Source: Zoroaster sp. YZ-2022
Taxonomy: Eukaryota; Echinodermata; Asteroidea; Forcipulatida; Zoroasteridae
Assembly (NCBI GenBank): GCA_029582265.1
Contig: CM055831.1
Location: 23,078,682 to 23,142,681, forward strand
Direction: 5' to 3'
Length of the DNA stretch: 64,000 nucleotides
Shown: positions 1-13,100 of the stretch, one piece after another
How the letters are laid out: the number at the start of each line of letters is the position of its first letter
Numbering within the stretch: the first letter of the stretch is position 1
Notes under the pieces: model-generated
Database searches by the model: none
The model's input: only the letters and a program-made list of their open reading frames with translations
What the model was told of the DNA's origin: nothing
Translations under genes and position numbers: made by a program

Positions 1-592
1 TGTAGTGATTGCAAGGTCAGTGCTTAGGTCAGTGGACAATGTGTATTGCTCCATGCACGCAGGGAGGTCCCTGGCCATGTACATGTATCACAGATTAGAA
101 ACACATGTGTGCATACATGTCATGTGCTTGCTTTACTACAAAAGGATTTTGGAGGATTCAGGTTATGTTTAAGCAAATGGGCCTAGGGAGTTAGGAAGGA
201 TTCAGGTTATGTGTAAGCAAATGGGCCTAGGGAGTTAGGAAGGATTCAGGTTATGTGTAAGCAAATGGGCCTAGGGAGTTAGGAAGGATTCAGGTTATGT
301 GTAAGCAAATGGGCCTAGGGAGTTAGGAAGGATTCAGGTTATGTGTAAGCAAATGGGCCTAGGGAGTTAGGAAGGACTCAGGTTATGTGTAAGCAAATGG
401 GCCCAGGGAGTTAGGAAGGATTCAGGTTATGTGTAAGCAAATGGGCCTAGGGAGTTAGGAAGGATTCAGGTTATGTGTAAGCAAATGGGCCCAGGGAGTT
501 AGGAAGGATTCAGGTTATGTGTAAGCAAATGGGCCTAGGCAGTTAGGAAGGATTCAGGTTATGTGTAAGCAAATGGGCCTAGGGAGTTACGG
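1..592. mobile_element. MITE family A (TTAA type), left-truncated, with expanded terminal array
   Basis: Right end GTTACGG-TTAA at 593-596. Body shared with copies at 16162, 25762, 34562, 45221 and 49245 (conserved TCCATGCATGCAGGGAG and ACATGTATCACAGATTAG blocks). Piggybac-like by TTAA and CCC..GGG ends. Lies downstream of ATAD2 exon 17, presumably in an intron. Confidence 0.7.
155..589. repeat. 44-bp minisatellite, about 10 copies
   Basis: Unit begins GATTCAGGTTATGTGTAAGC and ends with GGGAGTTAGGAAG. It is the terminal segment of MITE family A repeated in tandem; copies differ by single bases. Confidence 0.95.
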
Positions 593-596
593 TTAA

Positions 597-1019
597 TTCA
601 TGGATAATATGAAATGCTTCGCCTCACTTGTAATTTCTGAGAAAAGTTAGAAATTTCATCAAGGATTCCTCACCCAGTCAATAGGGCAGTGTTCTTTCCC
701 ACTACGGGCAGTCCTGTTGGAATCCCCCCGTTTTTCTTTTAAACACCGGCTCTTTCAACAAAATCATTTCAAAAGATGGTTGATACCATCATTGTCTTAA
801 CACCAAATAAGATATTATTTGTACTAAAAACACTCATGGTTAAAGATAAGGTATGGTTTGGTAACTCCAAAAACTTACTTGGTGTAAAACTGATGATGGT
901 ATCAATCTTCCTCAGAAATTATTATGTCTGAGATTTTGAAGAAAAGTGAATTACTGCCAATAAGTTTATTAAGTTGAGTCCTCTTTTCTAAGAGGACTCA
1001 TGCCAGATTTAGTACACAC
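597..1019. other. ATAD2 intronic DNA, no recognised feature
   Basis: AT-rich, apparently single-copy; nothing coding or repetitive recognised. Confidence 0.5.
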
Positions 1020-1155
1020 CTTCCCTTTTCCTCCTTGGTGGAGGTTTGCACGACTGATGAAGGATGAGGTCCTCAAAGAAGGCATGTCGCTCCTCGGGAG
1101 ATGGTAGTCTCATACGGAAGACCTCTCCTCGGTGACCACTAAACAGCTCCCGAAT
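1020..1155 (-). CDS. ATAD2: ATAD2 coding exon 17 (last one in window)
   Basis: 136 nt, phase 0 in, phase 1 out; acceptor TTTCAG, donor GTGTGT. IRELFSGHRGEVFRMRLPSP then HAFFEDLILHQSCKPPP, matching the end of AAA2. The next exons, including the bromodomain, lie left of position 1. Confidence 0.92.
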
Positions 1156-4100
1156 CTGAAAGTCAGACAATTTTAGCATTTTTAATCACATTGTGGTTAC
1201 ATATGAAAAACAATTGGATGTTGTTTGTTTTTTCCCGAAAGTTTATAAGCTTAAAATAATCTTTCTTTTATTGGAAATGACAGCATTAAGTTTCAAAATA
1301 TAAGTCTTGCATATTAATTTTTTTTTATTTATTTATTTTTTATTTTGGACCAGTAACATTTCCCCAATATTCCTTCATTTGGGGAATTGACTTTGTTTTA
1401 ATTTTCCAAAATTCATTGAATAATCAAAACATCTCATGGGTGTATCCAACGTAACTTGAAAAGTTTTAAGTAAGACTAATTGCGGTGACACCATGTGAAA
1501 TTCCCAATTGAGTAGTAATTAATTCTGAAAAGAACTGGAGGTACAACTCGACGTTTCAATCAGTGTGCTCTGATCGTCCTCAGGAGAATGCCGGACTCTG
1601 GGGAATGCTGCTGCTTAAGTAGGCTGCTGAAGGATTAGGCGATGACAGGATGCTGGAGGATTAGTTCGTTGAGGCGTGCAGACGGGAACTGTTGCGACTA
1701 GGATCCTAGGTGGGGGAAGTAGTGTGTGCTCACTGAACCGAATCAGTTGTAGACAAGCACAGGGGGAAGGAAGGTGGTTAACTTAGGATATAGGAGATCC
1801 CTCAGTCTGGGTAGGGTTGTGGACTTTGGATATAGAAGATTCTTCAGTCCTTGAAAAGTTTTGCAAATAAAAAGCACAAAGAAAGGGGTCTGGAGGACTC
1901 CAAGTCATGAGAAGCATGGTTTTACAGTAAACATGTAGCAAAATTCATTTGTCAAAATCTTTCCCTGGCAATCCCTTCAACTGTTTTACCTCTACAGCGA
2001 CTTCATGTAGTGGATAATCGCTGGTGGCTAGGATCAGCACCGGCGCGGTTGATGGAAGGTCCTCCAGGAGGGTTAGGAATGTCGCCCTCGTTGTATCGGT
2101 TGTCGTTTCCCACCATTGACTGATGTGAGGTATGAAGATAATACTGGGACTGGTGCGACGCGCTTCACGGAATATCTGACAGGTAGCAAAGAAATTGTTT
2201 CATTTAATCCTCCTACTACAAGGGTCAAAAATCAGTCAAAATGTTGATATACTACCCAAGGTATATCTAGTGCACTTAAAAGTCAAACACTGTCAAACCT
2301 TACGTGTAGTAAGTACATTTACAGGTCAAAATGAGTCGACCGTTTTGACTGGTAAAAAGCATTGTCTGGTGTTGTTCAGGGTGGTCAAAATGACAGTCAA
2401 AACCAGTCAAAAATGCCCCTGTGTGCACATTTGGGTCAACAGTCAAAACAGGCAGTTGACTGATTTTGACCTGTATAGCAACTTGCCACTAAAGTGCAAC
2501 TATAGTAGGAGGGTTAATAAACAAAATAATCAATTCAAAGGGAAACTGACTCAGCATAGCTGCCAACATTTCAAAATTCCAATTAGTAATCAAACTTTTC
2601 TCACTTCCGATTGCACATTTACACAGTGGCGGGCGCCATGATGAAACCGTAGGCTCTTCGCTGGTTCATGTTTATAACCCATTACTACATCCCACAAACT
2701 GGTACCCCGACAAGGTATCGATACTATGCTAATTTACATCCATAATACTTTTCGGTAATTCAGAACTTATTTATTATAGCACACTACACGTATGAAAATA
2801 TTCGAAAGGGGTACCAATTCTGATTTTTACGATCCTTATATGTGATTTTACCTGAATGCTCATAAAGGGCTTTATCAAGGGCTTTTTTGTTTTCGTTGGG
2901 CGGGAAACTTGAAATTCGTAATTTTCAAAGAGCAATTCGTACTTTCGTAATTCCTGAATAAATTCATAATAATTACTAAAAATTCGTAACAGTTGGCAGC
3001 TATGTGACTGTACCCAGTACATAAATCACTTTTTGAAGTGAATAAAGAAAATAGACTACAGCAGGATTTGAACATGCGACTTTCTGATGACGATCACAGT
3101 GCCCTACAAACTGAGCTACCTAGTCCAGAGGTCGCATTTTCAGTCCCACTCAAGTCAATTTTCTTTCTTCACTTTAACATTTTATAAATAAATTGCACAG
3201 TAACTATTTCCCAAAATTAAACGCTGGTGTGTTCTGTCACAAATTCACTTTAGGCCAAAATAAGTCTCCGGTTTCTGGTCTCCACGCATCAGCATTTATA
3301 ATTTTCTTGTTTTTTTTGCTATGAAACGATGTCCAATTGCAGTCAAAATTGCTGGATCGATTGGAATTCTGCCGTGCTGTGTTTTAAATGACTTTTCCCA
3401 CATAAGGGTATGAACGTTTGCCCGATTTGTGAAGCCTCTCTTAGCCACCGTACTTTGTATATGGGAAATTTGGTCACTGCGTATACAATGTATCATGTAT
3501 TTCCCTGTTGGCAAAAAAAATAAATAAATAAATAAAAATTACCACCAAAAAAAAGCATGTCACTGCACCGATTTTGAAGCCGACCAATGACCAGAAACCA
3601 GAGACTTTTTTTTATGGCCTTAGCATGAAATATCTAATTTTATATTTGTTGTTTTTCTTTCTAAAAGGAAATTATTAATGGTCCGGAGTAAACAAAAATT
3701 CCCTGAAATTGGTGGTATAATATGAAAAAAAACGCTGACAATACATCTTTAACCCTAAAGGTATTCTGGCTAGCAACCTTCCTGAACCCTAACCCCCTAT
3801 GAGTATTCTGGCTAGCAACCTTCCTGAACCCTAACCCCCTGTGGGTATTCTGGCTAGCATCCTTCCTGAACCCTAACCCCCAATGGGTATTCTGGCTAGC
3901 AACCTTCCTGAACCCTAACCCCCTGTGGGTATTCTGGCTAGCAACCTTCCTGAACCCTAACCCCCAATGGGTATTCTGGCTAGCAACCTTCCTGAACCCT
4001 AACCCCCTGTGGGTATTCTGGCCAGCAACCTTCCTGAACCCTAACCCCCTATGGGTATTCTGGCCAGCAACCTTCCTGAACCCTAACCCCCAATGGGTAT

Positions 4101-7100
4101 TCTGGCTAGCAACCTTCCTGAACCCTAACCCACTATGAGTATTCTGGCTAGCAACCTTCCTGAACCCTAACCCCCTATGAGTATTCTGGCTAGCAACCTT
4201 CCTGAACCCTATGGGTGTTCTGGCTAGCAACCTTCCTGAACCCTAACCCCCTGTGGGTATTCTGGCTAGCAACCTTCCTGAACCCTAACCCCCTGTGGGT
4301 ATTCTGGCTAGCAACCTTCCTGAACCCTAACCCCCTGTGGGTATTCTGGCTAGCAACCTTCCTGAACCCTAACCCCCAATGGGTATTCTGGCTAGCAACC
4401 TTCCTGAACCCTAACCCCCTGTGGGTATTCTGGCTAGCAACCTTCCTGAACCCTAACCCCCTATGGGTATTCTGGCCAGCAACCTTCCTGAACCCTAACC
4501 CCCAATGGGTATTCTGGCTAGCAACCTTCCTGGACCCTAACCCCCTATGGGTATTCTGGCCAGCAACCTTCCTGAACCCTAACCCCCTATGGGTATTCTG
4601 GCTAGCAACCTTCCTGAACCCTAACCCACTATGGGTATTCTAGCTAGCAACCTTCCTGAACCCTAACCCCCTATGGGTATTCTGGCTAGCTACCTTCTTG
4701 AATCCTCCAAAATCCATCAGTGCATTTTTTAAAACATGCCCTTATCTTCAAAATGCACCATGCATTTTCGTTGAGCTTTCATATTCAGAACTTATGGCCT
4801 GTACTTCTTGCCAGGTAGTAATTTTGTCCCATTTGAAGAGGTGAAAGTACCAGTTTCCAACAGTGCTGAATTTTTCCCAAAAAGTGCCCCTTGGAGGGAT
4901 TTTGCAGGATTTGGGGTGGTTAGGGTTAAGCAAAGACACTTACTTGAGCACAGCATTCCTCAGGCGTGTTAGCACTGACCGAGTACAGTGCTGGAAGATC
5001 TAGTCGGTGGACTGGCATCTTCTCGAGGGTATGCAGGATTGCAGGACCTAAATGTGAACTTTGACCCTGACCTTTGGCACCACTTACAAGTAAGCGAGGC
5101 CTGTGTGTAGATGGACTCTCATAAGCAGCACTGTGCAGAAAGAAATTAATAGTTTCAATTAATCCAATGGCCCAAGACTCTCTCCCAAAAATATGAGATA
5201 AGAGAAGAATGAATGTACGACCACTCTCAAAAAATAACGTTTTACTTTGCATCAGTCAGGGGTGTGATTTGACAGAAGTAAAAAATCCTGGAAAAAATGG
5301 GTAAGCAGGCCTGGGTCTCCCTTTGGTCTACAGGACAAAGCCCCCTGAACCTCCTGGATGTTTAATTTTGGAGGATTTACAGACTCGCCACATCCCCACA
5401 AACAAGAAACTAGAGGTTTGGACACAGAGAAAGTAAAAGCTGTCTTGTCAACATTACAAATGTTGTACCTTCCCTTTAGTGTATATCTTGATTCAAAGAG
5501 AGTAAGCATACTCATAGAAGCAGTTTTGCCATCATCACCAATGTTGTACCTTCCCTTCAATGTATATCTTGATTCAAAGAGAGTAAGCATACTCATAGAA
5601 GCAGTTTTGCCAACATCACCAATGTTGTACCTTCCCTTCAATGTATATCTTGATTCAAAGAGAGTAAGCATACTCATAGAAGCAGTTTTGCCAGCATCAC
5701 CAATGTTGTACCTTCCCTTCAATGTATATCTTGATTCAAAGAGAGTAAGCATACTCATAGAAGCAGTTTTGCCAACATCACCAAAGTGGTACCTTCCCTT
5801 CAATGTATATCTTGATTCAAAGAGAGTAAGCATACTCATAGAAGCAGTTTTGCCAACATTACCAATGTTGTACATTCCCTTCAATGTATATCTTGATACA
5901 AAGAGAGTAAGCATACTCATAGAAGCAGTTTTGCCAACATTACCAATGTTGTACCTTCCCTTCAATGTATATCTTGATTCAAAGAGAGTAAGCATACTCA
6001 TAGAAGCAGTTTTGCCAACATCACCAATGTTGTACATTGCCTTCAATGTATATCTTGATTCAAAGAGAGTAAGCATAAACATAGAAGCAGTTATGCCAAC
6101 ATCACCAATGTTGTACCTTCCCTGGAATGTATATCTTGATTCAAAGAGGTAAGCATACTCATAGAAGCAGTTTTGCCAACATCACCAATGTTGTACCTTC
6201 CTTCAATGTATATCTTGATTCAAGAGAGTAAGCATACTCATAGAAGCAGTTTTGCCAACATTACCAATGTTGTACATTCCCTTCAATGTATATCTTGATT
6301 CAAAGAGAGTAAGCATACTCATAGAAGCAGTTTTGCCAACATTACCAATGTTGTACCTTCCCTTCAATGTATATCTTGATTCAAAGAGAGTAAGCATACT
6401 CATAGAAGCAGTTTTGCCAACATTACCAATTGTTGTACCATTCCCTTCAATGTATATCTTGATTCAAAGAGAGTAAGCATACTCATAGAAGCAGTTTTGC
6501 CAACATTACCAATGTTGTACCTTCCCTTCAATGTATATCTTGATTCAAAGAGAGTAAGCATACTCATAGAAGCAGTTTTGCCAACATTACCAATGTTGTA
6601 CATTGCCTTCAATGTATATCTTGATTCAAAGAGAGTAAGCATACTCATAGAAGCAGTTTTGCCAACATTACAAATGTTGTACCTTCCCTTCAATGTATAT
6701 CTTGATTCAAAGAGAGTAAGCATATTCATAGAAGCAGTTTTGCCAACATTACCAATGTTGTACATTCCCTTCAATGTATATCTTGATTCAAAGAGAGCAA
6801 GCATACTCATAGAAGCAGTTTTGCCAACATTACCAATGTTGTACCTTCCCTTCAATGTATATCTTGATTCAAAGAGAGTAAGCATATTCATAGAAGCAGT
6901 TTTGCCAACATCACCAATGCTGTACCTTCCCTTAAAGAGCTGCGTAACTTTGGACTGGCCCTAAATCAAATCTTACCTTGAGAAGTTCATGAAAGGTTGA
7001 CAGGGTGTTTCTTTATCAGTGACGCTCTTTTTTCTCCTTCCGTTGCTCTGAGATGACTTATCAAAGATGCAAGGAGCATCTTCATCGCTGTAGTCATCGG

Positions 7101-10100
7101 TGTTACACATCTCAAGGACCATGTTGGATTGATCTGATAAACCTGTATGATGAAAGAGTTCAAGGGTCCATATTTATGGCAAGCACAGTGCAATGCCAAC
7201 CACAAAATGATCACTATAATAATCATGTGCTATCGGCTCCGAACGCTGACCTATGAGGGCGCCATTTTAAGTACGCAGCTGTCACAAGCTGGATTCTGTT
7301 TATCCTTAAGATCTGGCTTGTGAGTTACGCCAGATACCAGCCTCTCTGTTGGTTTGTAGCTAGAGCACGAGCCTTGAAGTGTGACAGATCTTCAGCACAA
7401 CATATCCAATGAAATTCCTTGAATGGTACGGCCAGAGCCTGTCTTTATTCTTGACAGGGTAAATACAGAGGACCAGTCTAGTTTCTGTTTAGCTTTTGAA
7501 TGTATTCATTTTCAAATGTCAATGGTTACCAGGGAAGAGTTTCCGCTGGATATTTCTAAAAGAAAATGTTAGAAGAAAAAACTATTTTTAGGTAGAAAAT
7601 CACAAATATTCAATGATAAGTAATGGAAGGTGTTCTGAAACGTAAAAAATGGTATGCTATTTGGAAGGAGTTAGGTGAGAGGATTAGAAACAGAAGGAAG
7701 CGTTTCTGGGTTGCATAAAAATGACTTTATTTAATCATTCTAGCAACGTCATTTAAAATGTTTGCTAAAGCAGAGTTTTTGTTTCGGTAAATACACTTTG
7801 AATACTTTTTCTAAAAGATTTAAGACCACTAGGAGATGGCCAAGGGTGAAAATGGATAAAGGAAACTTCAAAGGAAACTGTCCTCTCTAAAAATACCTAC
7901 TTTGGCCAGTCGCCAAGTTACTGTGAGATAATGCAGTCGGCATGATTTTCCGCAACTGCTCCAGAGCAGTGTTCAACTGATTCTGTAAAAGCGGTCGGAT
8001 CACAACGGAGAGCGCCCTCCCCGGTGAGACGACGGAGCGCTGGGCAGCCGGTACCATCTTCTTCATGGCCTGGTGGAAGTCCCTGGCGCGCATCTGGATC
8101 TGGGTGAGATCTAATTGGAGCTTCTCCTTTGAGGCGTAGATCTGTGGGTACTGGCGGCGGAGAGCGTACAGGGCTGCCTCTGTGCAGAGGGCTTTTAAGT
8201 CGGCCCCACAATAACCTGGTAGGGGGAGGGAGAAAAATATAAAACTGGACATCAACAAATGAGTGACCTTTATAAGGCTTTAGCCAAAGACTTGTTTGAA
8301 ATTTGGTCAACTTAATTTTCACAACTTAAGTTGTGCTGCAATAAACCTGGGACGATATTGTGAGAAAATGAAAAGGTAGGAAAAATGTTAGAGACTGATA
8401 GGTGAACACCGTGGTAAACCTTGCTCTTTCACAATAAGTGTTCTGTTATTTTTTTTACAAGCACTGTACCAAGTACATGGGACCTACAGCTTACAGGGAT
8501 GATATTGTAAGAAAATGAAAAGGTAGGAAAAATGTTTGCTATTATCATAAGGCATATACTAGCCTATAGCGGTTTACCTCTATAGCCATGTATAGCAAGG
8601 AATCTGTTTTTTATCTTGGTATTTACAATAAAAAGTTTCCATGGTCTGAAGTTAGTCGGAATCCGGTTTCACGGTAGGATTTTTCAAAATCAAAAGGTAA
8701 GATTTCTTGCAAAAGTAGGAAGAATATCATGCCTGAATAACATGACTCATGTAACCAAACTAAGAATCTTCTGAAGACAATCCCAGCATAATGATCCAAA
8801 TGTTGAGTTGTAACCAACCGGTTCTTTTCACAACTATTTACAAACAGTCTTTACTTTTAAAAAAATAATAAAAAAGGAGAGGGTCCAAGGCCTCCCTTGC
8901 ATGGTGTTGTATTTTGATGGACTCAGTACTGTATAGCCCAGACAGGGATACTTTGCATGGGGCCGGATGTCCTAATTCCAGCTAAGTCCAACAGTTGGGT
9001 GGTAGTGTTTGTGCATGGTGTTGTATTTTGATGGACTCGGTACTGTATAGCCCAGACAGGGATACTTTACATGGGGCTGGGTGTCCCAATTCCAGCTAAG
9101 TCCAACAGCTGGGTGGTAGTGTTTGTGCATGGTGTTGGATCTTGGCAGATTGAGGAAGGTTCTTAGCCAAAATAGCTAGGGGGTTAGGGTTAATTCAATT
9201 GAGTAACTTACCGACACATTTATCTGCCACTTCACATATGAAAGCATCCGACAATTTAGGCATCCACTCTTTAGTATGGATAGACAGTATTGAACGACGA
9301 GCCTGTAATGATGCAATGGATTAGAAATTATAATAATTTAACCCTCCTATAGGTTTAACAATCAAAGACACTCAAAATTTGTATGTAACTCCCAACCCAT
9401 TGACTTTGTGCAGTGCACTCAAATAAATGCAAGGACATGTGGCTATGGTAGGAGGTCAAACCAAAACCACTCGACTGTAACTTATGCAGTACATACACAG
9501 CTCTGTGTGACTCTGCATATAACTTATGTAGGACATACACAAGTGTGTTTGACTTTGCCACTAACTCCAGCACAAAAATACACATGTGTGAACAATTGGC
9601 AATGCAACCAAAAATACTCAAGTGACTGTCTGTGGGTGCGGTGCTTACTGGGCCAAATTTCAGCCTGGACACAGGAGGGTTAATAAGCCAATATACACTA
9701 TCAGTAATTTGTGTAAAATTAAATAATTTTTAACTTGGGCTTTTGCTTTGAGACCAATAGACCATGTGTCCAATGACATCTCATGTTTACAAGAGCCCTA
9801 AAGGTCAAACTACAGCAAGCATAAATTGTACACTGGTCTATGGTAAGAAACCGTTAAATCTGATATTTTTTTGTTGTTAATTCTTGATTTATTTTTAATA
9901 AGGCACTAACATTACATCTGAAAATTTAAAAAAAAAGTATTGATGTACAAAGTACACCATGGACAAAATGTACAATGTCTGTATACAAATCGTCACAGTT
10001 TTGACGAAGTGACGGATTGCTATTTTTTTGGAAAATGAGTTTAGTCAATATTTGGACTTCAAATACTAATAATAATAATAATAATAATGCAGAGCTGCCA

Positions 10101-13100
10101 ACTCTTCCAGATTCTGCGGAAGACTTCGCGTATTTGACGGTATATATTTTAAGTAAGTAAATTACCGTCAAATACGCGAAGTCTTCCGCAGAATCCAGAA
10201 CAGTTGGCAGCTCTGATAATGTGTGGACTTATATAGCGCACGTATCCACCAACTGAGTGGTGCTCAAGGCGCATATTATTACCCCTGCTCATAAGGCTCA
10301 TAAGGCCATAAATCATTCCTGAAACCATCTCAGCTCCCTGGGGAGTATACAGCTCAATTGCTGGCCGAGCGGTCTAGCGCACCGAACTCAAGTTCTGGTG
10401 TTGCCAGCAGCAGGGTGTGGGTTCGAGCCCCGGTCGTGACACTTGTGTCCTTGAGCAAGGTACTTAACCATAATTGCTTCGTCCTTCGGATGGGACGTAA
10501 AGCCGTAGGTCCCGTGTGTTGTATAATGCACGTAAAGTGGATTGTCGTGCGGTCTAGCGCACTGAACTCAAGTTCTGGTGTTGCCAGCAGCAGAGTGTGG
10601 GTTCGAGCCCCGGCCGTGACACCTGTGTCCTTGAGCAAGACACTTAACCATAATTGCTTCTCTCCACCCAGGGGTTAAATGGGTACCTGTGAAGGCAGAG
10701 ATGGTTTGCTCTATATGCGCTAGAAATGGCAGCAATTGAGCTGTATACTCCCCAGGGAGCTGAGATGGTTTCAGGAATGATTTATGAGCCTTATGAGCCT
10801 TATGAGCAGGGATAATAATATAATGCGCCTTGAGCGCCACTTAGTTGGTGGATACGTGCGCTATATAAATCTATACATTATTATTATTATTATTATTACA
10901 GCGCATATAGGGCTAATCAACCAACTCTGCCCTCACAGGTACCCATTTAACCCCTGGGTGGAGAGAAGCAATTATGGTTAAGTGTCTTGCTCAAGGACAC
11001 AAGTGTCATGGCTGGGATTTGAACCCACATTCTGCTGCTAACACCAGAACTTGAGTCCGGTAAGCTAGACCGCTTGGCCACGACACTCCACATTTTACCA
11101 CGACGTGGACGAATATGTCACTTCGTGAAAACTGCGACGAAATACACACAACTTTGGGAAATCACGCTGGTACTCTAAATAAAGGTCACGCAAAATGTAA
11201 ACAAACCACATGGTCTATAAACTGATCATATTTATCTAAATTATTTACAGATATTTGTCTGGTTCTCCAAGTGATTAGAATGGCTATGCAGCAATAACAG
11301 TTGGAATGGTACCAGTCTAATTTGGACACAATCCTGTTTTTGATTCACATAGTCTTGTGTATTAGGGAAAAAATCAAATTGGCTATCCCATGCCAGGCCT
11401 CCTAGTGCCTTATCTACCAAATATAGGTTTTTAAATAGGTTTTTTAAGCAAAATATAGATTATAGGTTTTCCAAATGCCAAAATATATTGGTTATAGGTT
11501 ATTTCCGTGATTATACAGTTTTTGGTAAATTGCGAAGAGTGGTACACATGTTACAGTTTGGCTTCTGTGTTGTCTTCGTCTCTTTATACTTAGGAAGTAA
11601 TTTCTCTTCAAAGCCATGAGATTTTATGAGGAAGTTGAAAATGTGTTGCAGGAGATTAAAAATATAGGTTTTTATTAGTTTTTTGGGGGGGAAATAAAGG
11701 TTTCCATTTTGAAATATAGGTTTTTATAGGTTTTATAGGTTTTTATAGTTTTCAATGAGAGGCCTGCCATGATTGAACGTCTACTAAAATGACGAGGCCT
11801 TATATCAGGGTATAGCCATCTTGATTTTGCTTCCATACAAATCCATGTGGTCCAAACCGAAGCTAGAAGGAAAATAGACTGGCCCCTTCTAAGTATTCAG
11901 AATTTGCACTAAATTCTCACTTGTGTACAGGGTACTCGACAAAGACGAGAGCAGCATGAGGTCTATAGGATTGTTTAGAAAACATCTTTCAACTCTTTGA
12001 AGCTGGTTTCTTGAAAAGGAAAACAACTAATTATGAGATACATTTTTTTTAAGATTGAAAGTTTTGGCTAAATAGGTGACTTGCCTCTTGTGACGGAAGT
12101 GGAAATGAGAACTCCCTATCGAACCTCCCAGGTCTGCGTAGCGCTGGATCGATGGAATCGATTCGATTGGTTGCTCCGATCACGACTACCTCCCCCCGGC
12201 TGTCGAGACCATCCATGAGAGCTAGAAGCGTGGACACGATGGAGGAATGGATCTGGTCCTGGCGGCTAGATCGGACGGGAGCCAGACCATCGATCTCATC
12301 AAAGAAGATGATGGAGGGTCGCATAAGATAAGCCTAGTGAAGAAAATTTGTAACAATGAGAAAAAAAGGTTGGCGACGTTTCTTTTTTATCTAGGAATGA
12401 AATTCTGGATACGACACAATTGATTTGATTTTTGCCCTACACTGACGTATGTATGAAGCTCTGTATACTCAATGCTTTTCAAGTGTCTTCAGAAAAAAAA
12501 TATATTAAAAAGGTAAATAATAGAAGATCATAGAAATATCGTTTCGGTTTCTGGTAAGACCATGTTTTTATCTCAACTATCGCTAAGTGAGGTACAGGTT
12601 CTGAAAAGAACCTTATCACACAACTCGTATCTCAACTGTCGCTAAGTGAAATTATGGTTCAGGGGAGAATCAATATCGGGCTACTCATTTCTCAACTATC
12701 GCTAAGTGAGAATGTGGTTCAGGGAGACCCATAGGGGCTTCACCATAGAACAAATCACAAGCACTGGACCCGCGCTGACAAACGAGCAGACCATTTCAAA
12801 GACAAACACACGTTTATGTTACAACTTGACAGGAAAACTTTGATAATCGTTGGAATGGTCTTCCTCACCTGGTCGAATAAGAGCCTCAGCTGCCTCTCGG
12901 ATTCACCGACCCACTTGCTCAAACAATCTGCCCCCTTCCTCATGAAGAACGCCACCCTCCTGTCTCCCTGCCGGCATTCATTGGCCAACGCCCTCGCCAC
13001 AAGTGTCTTGCCAGTCCCCGGGGGGCCATAGAACAGGACCCCACGGGGTGGGGAGATCTTGAAACGCTCAAAGACTTCTGGGTAAAGTAACGGGAAGACG

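Noticed and set aside
155..589. CRISPR array
   Set aside because: Repeats are contiguous without spacers and the genome is eukaryotic; the same holds for the 41-, 49- and 60-bp arrays.
1552..1584. Hammerhead-ribozyme-like core on the minus strand (CTGAGGA ... GAAAC)
   Set aside because: The best stem II (CGATCAG with CTGATTG) uses up the G needed for the GAAA box, and no stem I or III pairs. It is better read as a plain stem-loop in a dispersed repeat.
3052..3131. Functional tRNA gene
   Set aside because: A and B boxes are present but the anticodon stem does not pair.
3661..4643. Long open frames of 142-189 codons on both strands
   Set aside because: They are translations of the 42-bp minisatellite, whose length is a multiple of three.
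3780..4690. Interstitial telomere (CCCTAA)n
   Set aside because: CCCTAACC occurs once per 42-bp unit as the MITE terminus, not as consecutive hexamers.
5252..6964. Open frames of up to 276 codons on both strands
   Set aside because: 81-bp tandem array; unit differences are mostly amino-acid changing and frames break at single-base indels. The same applies to 48536-49354.
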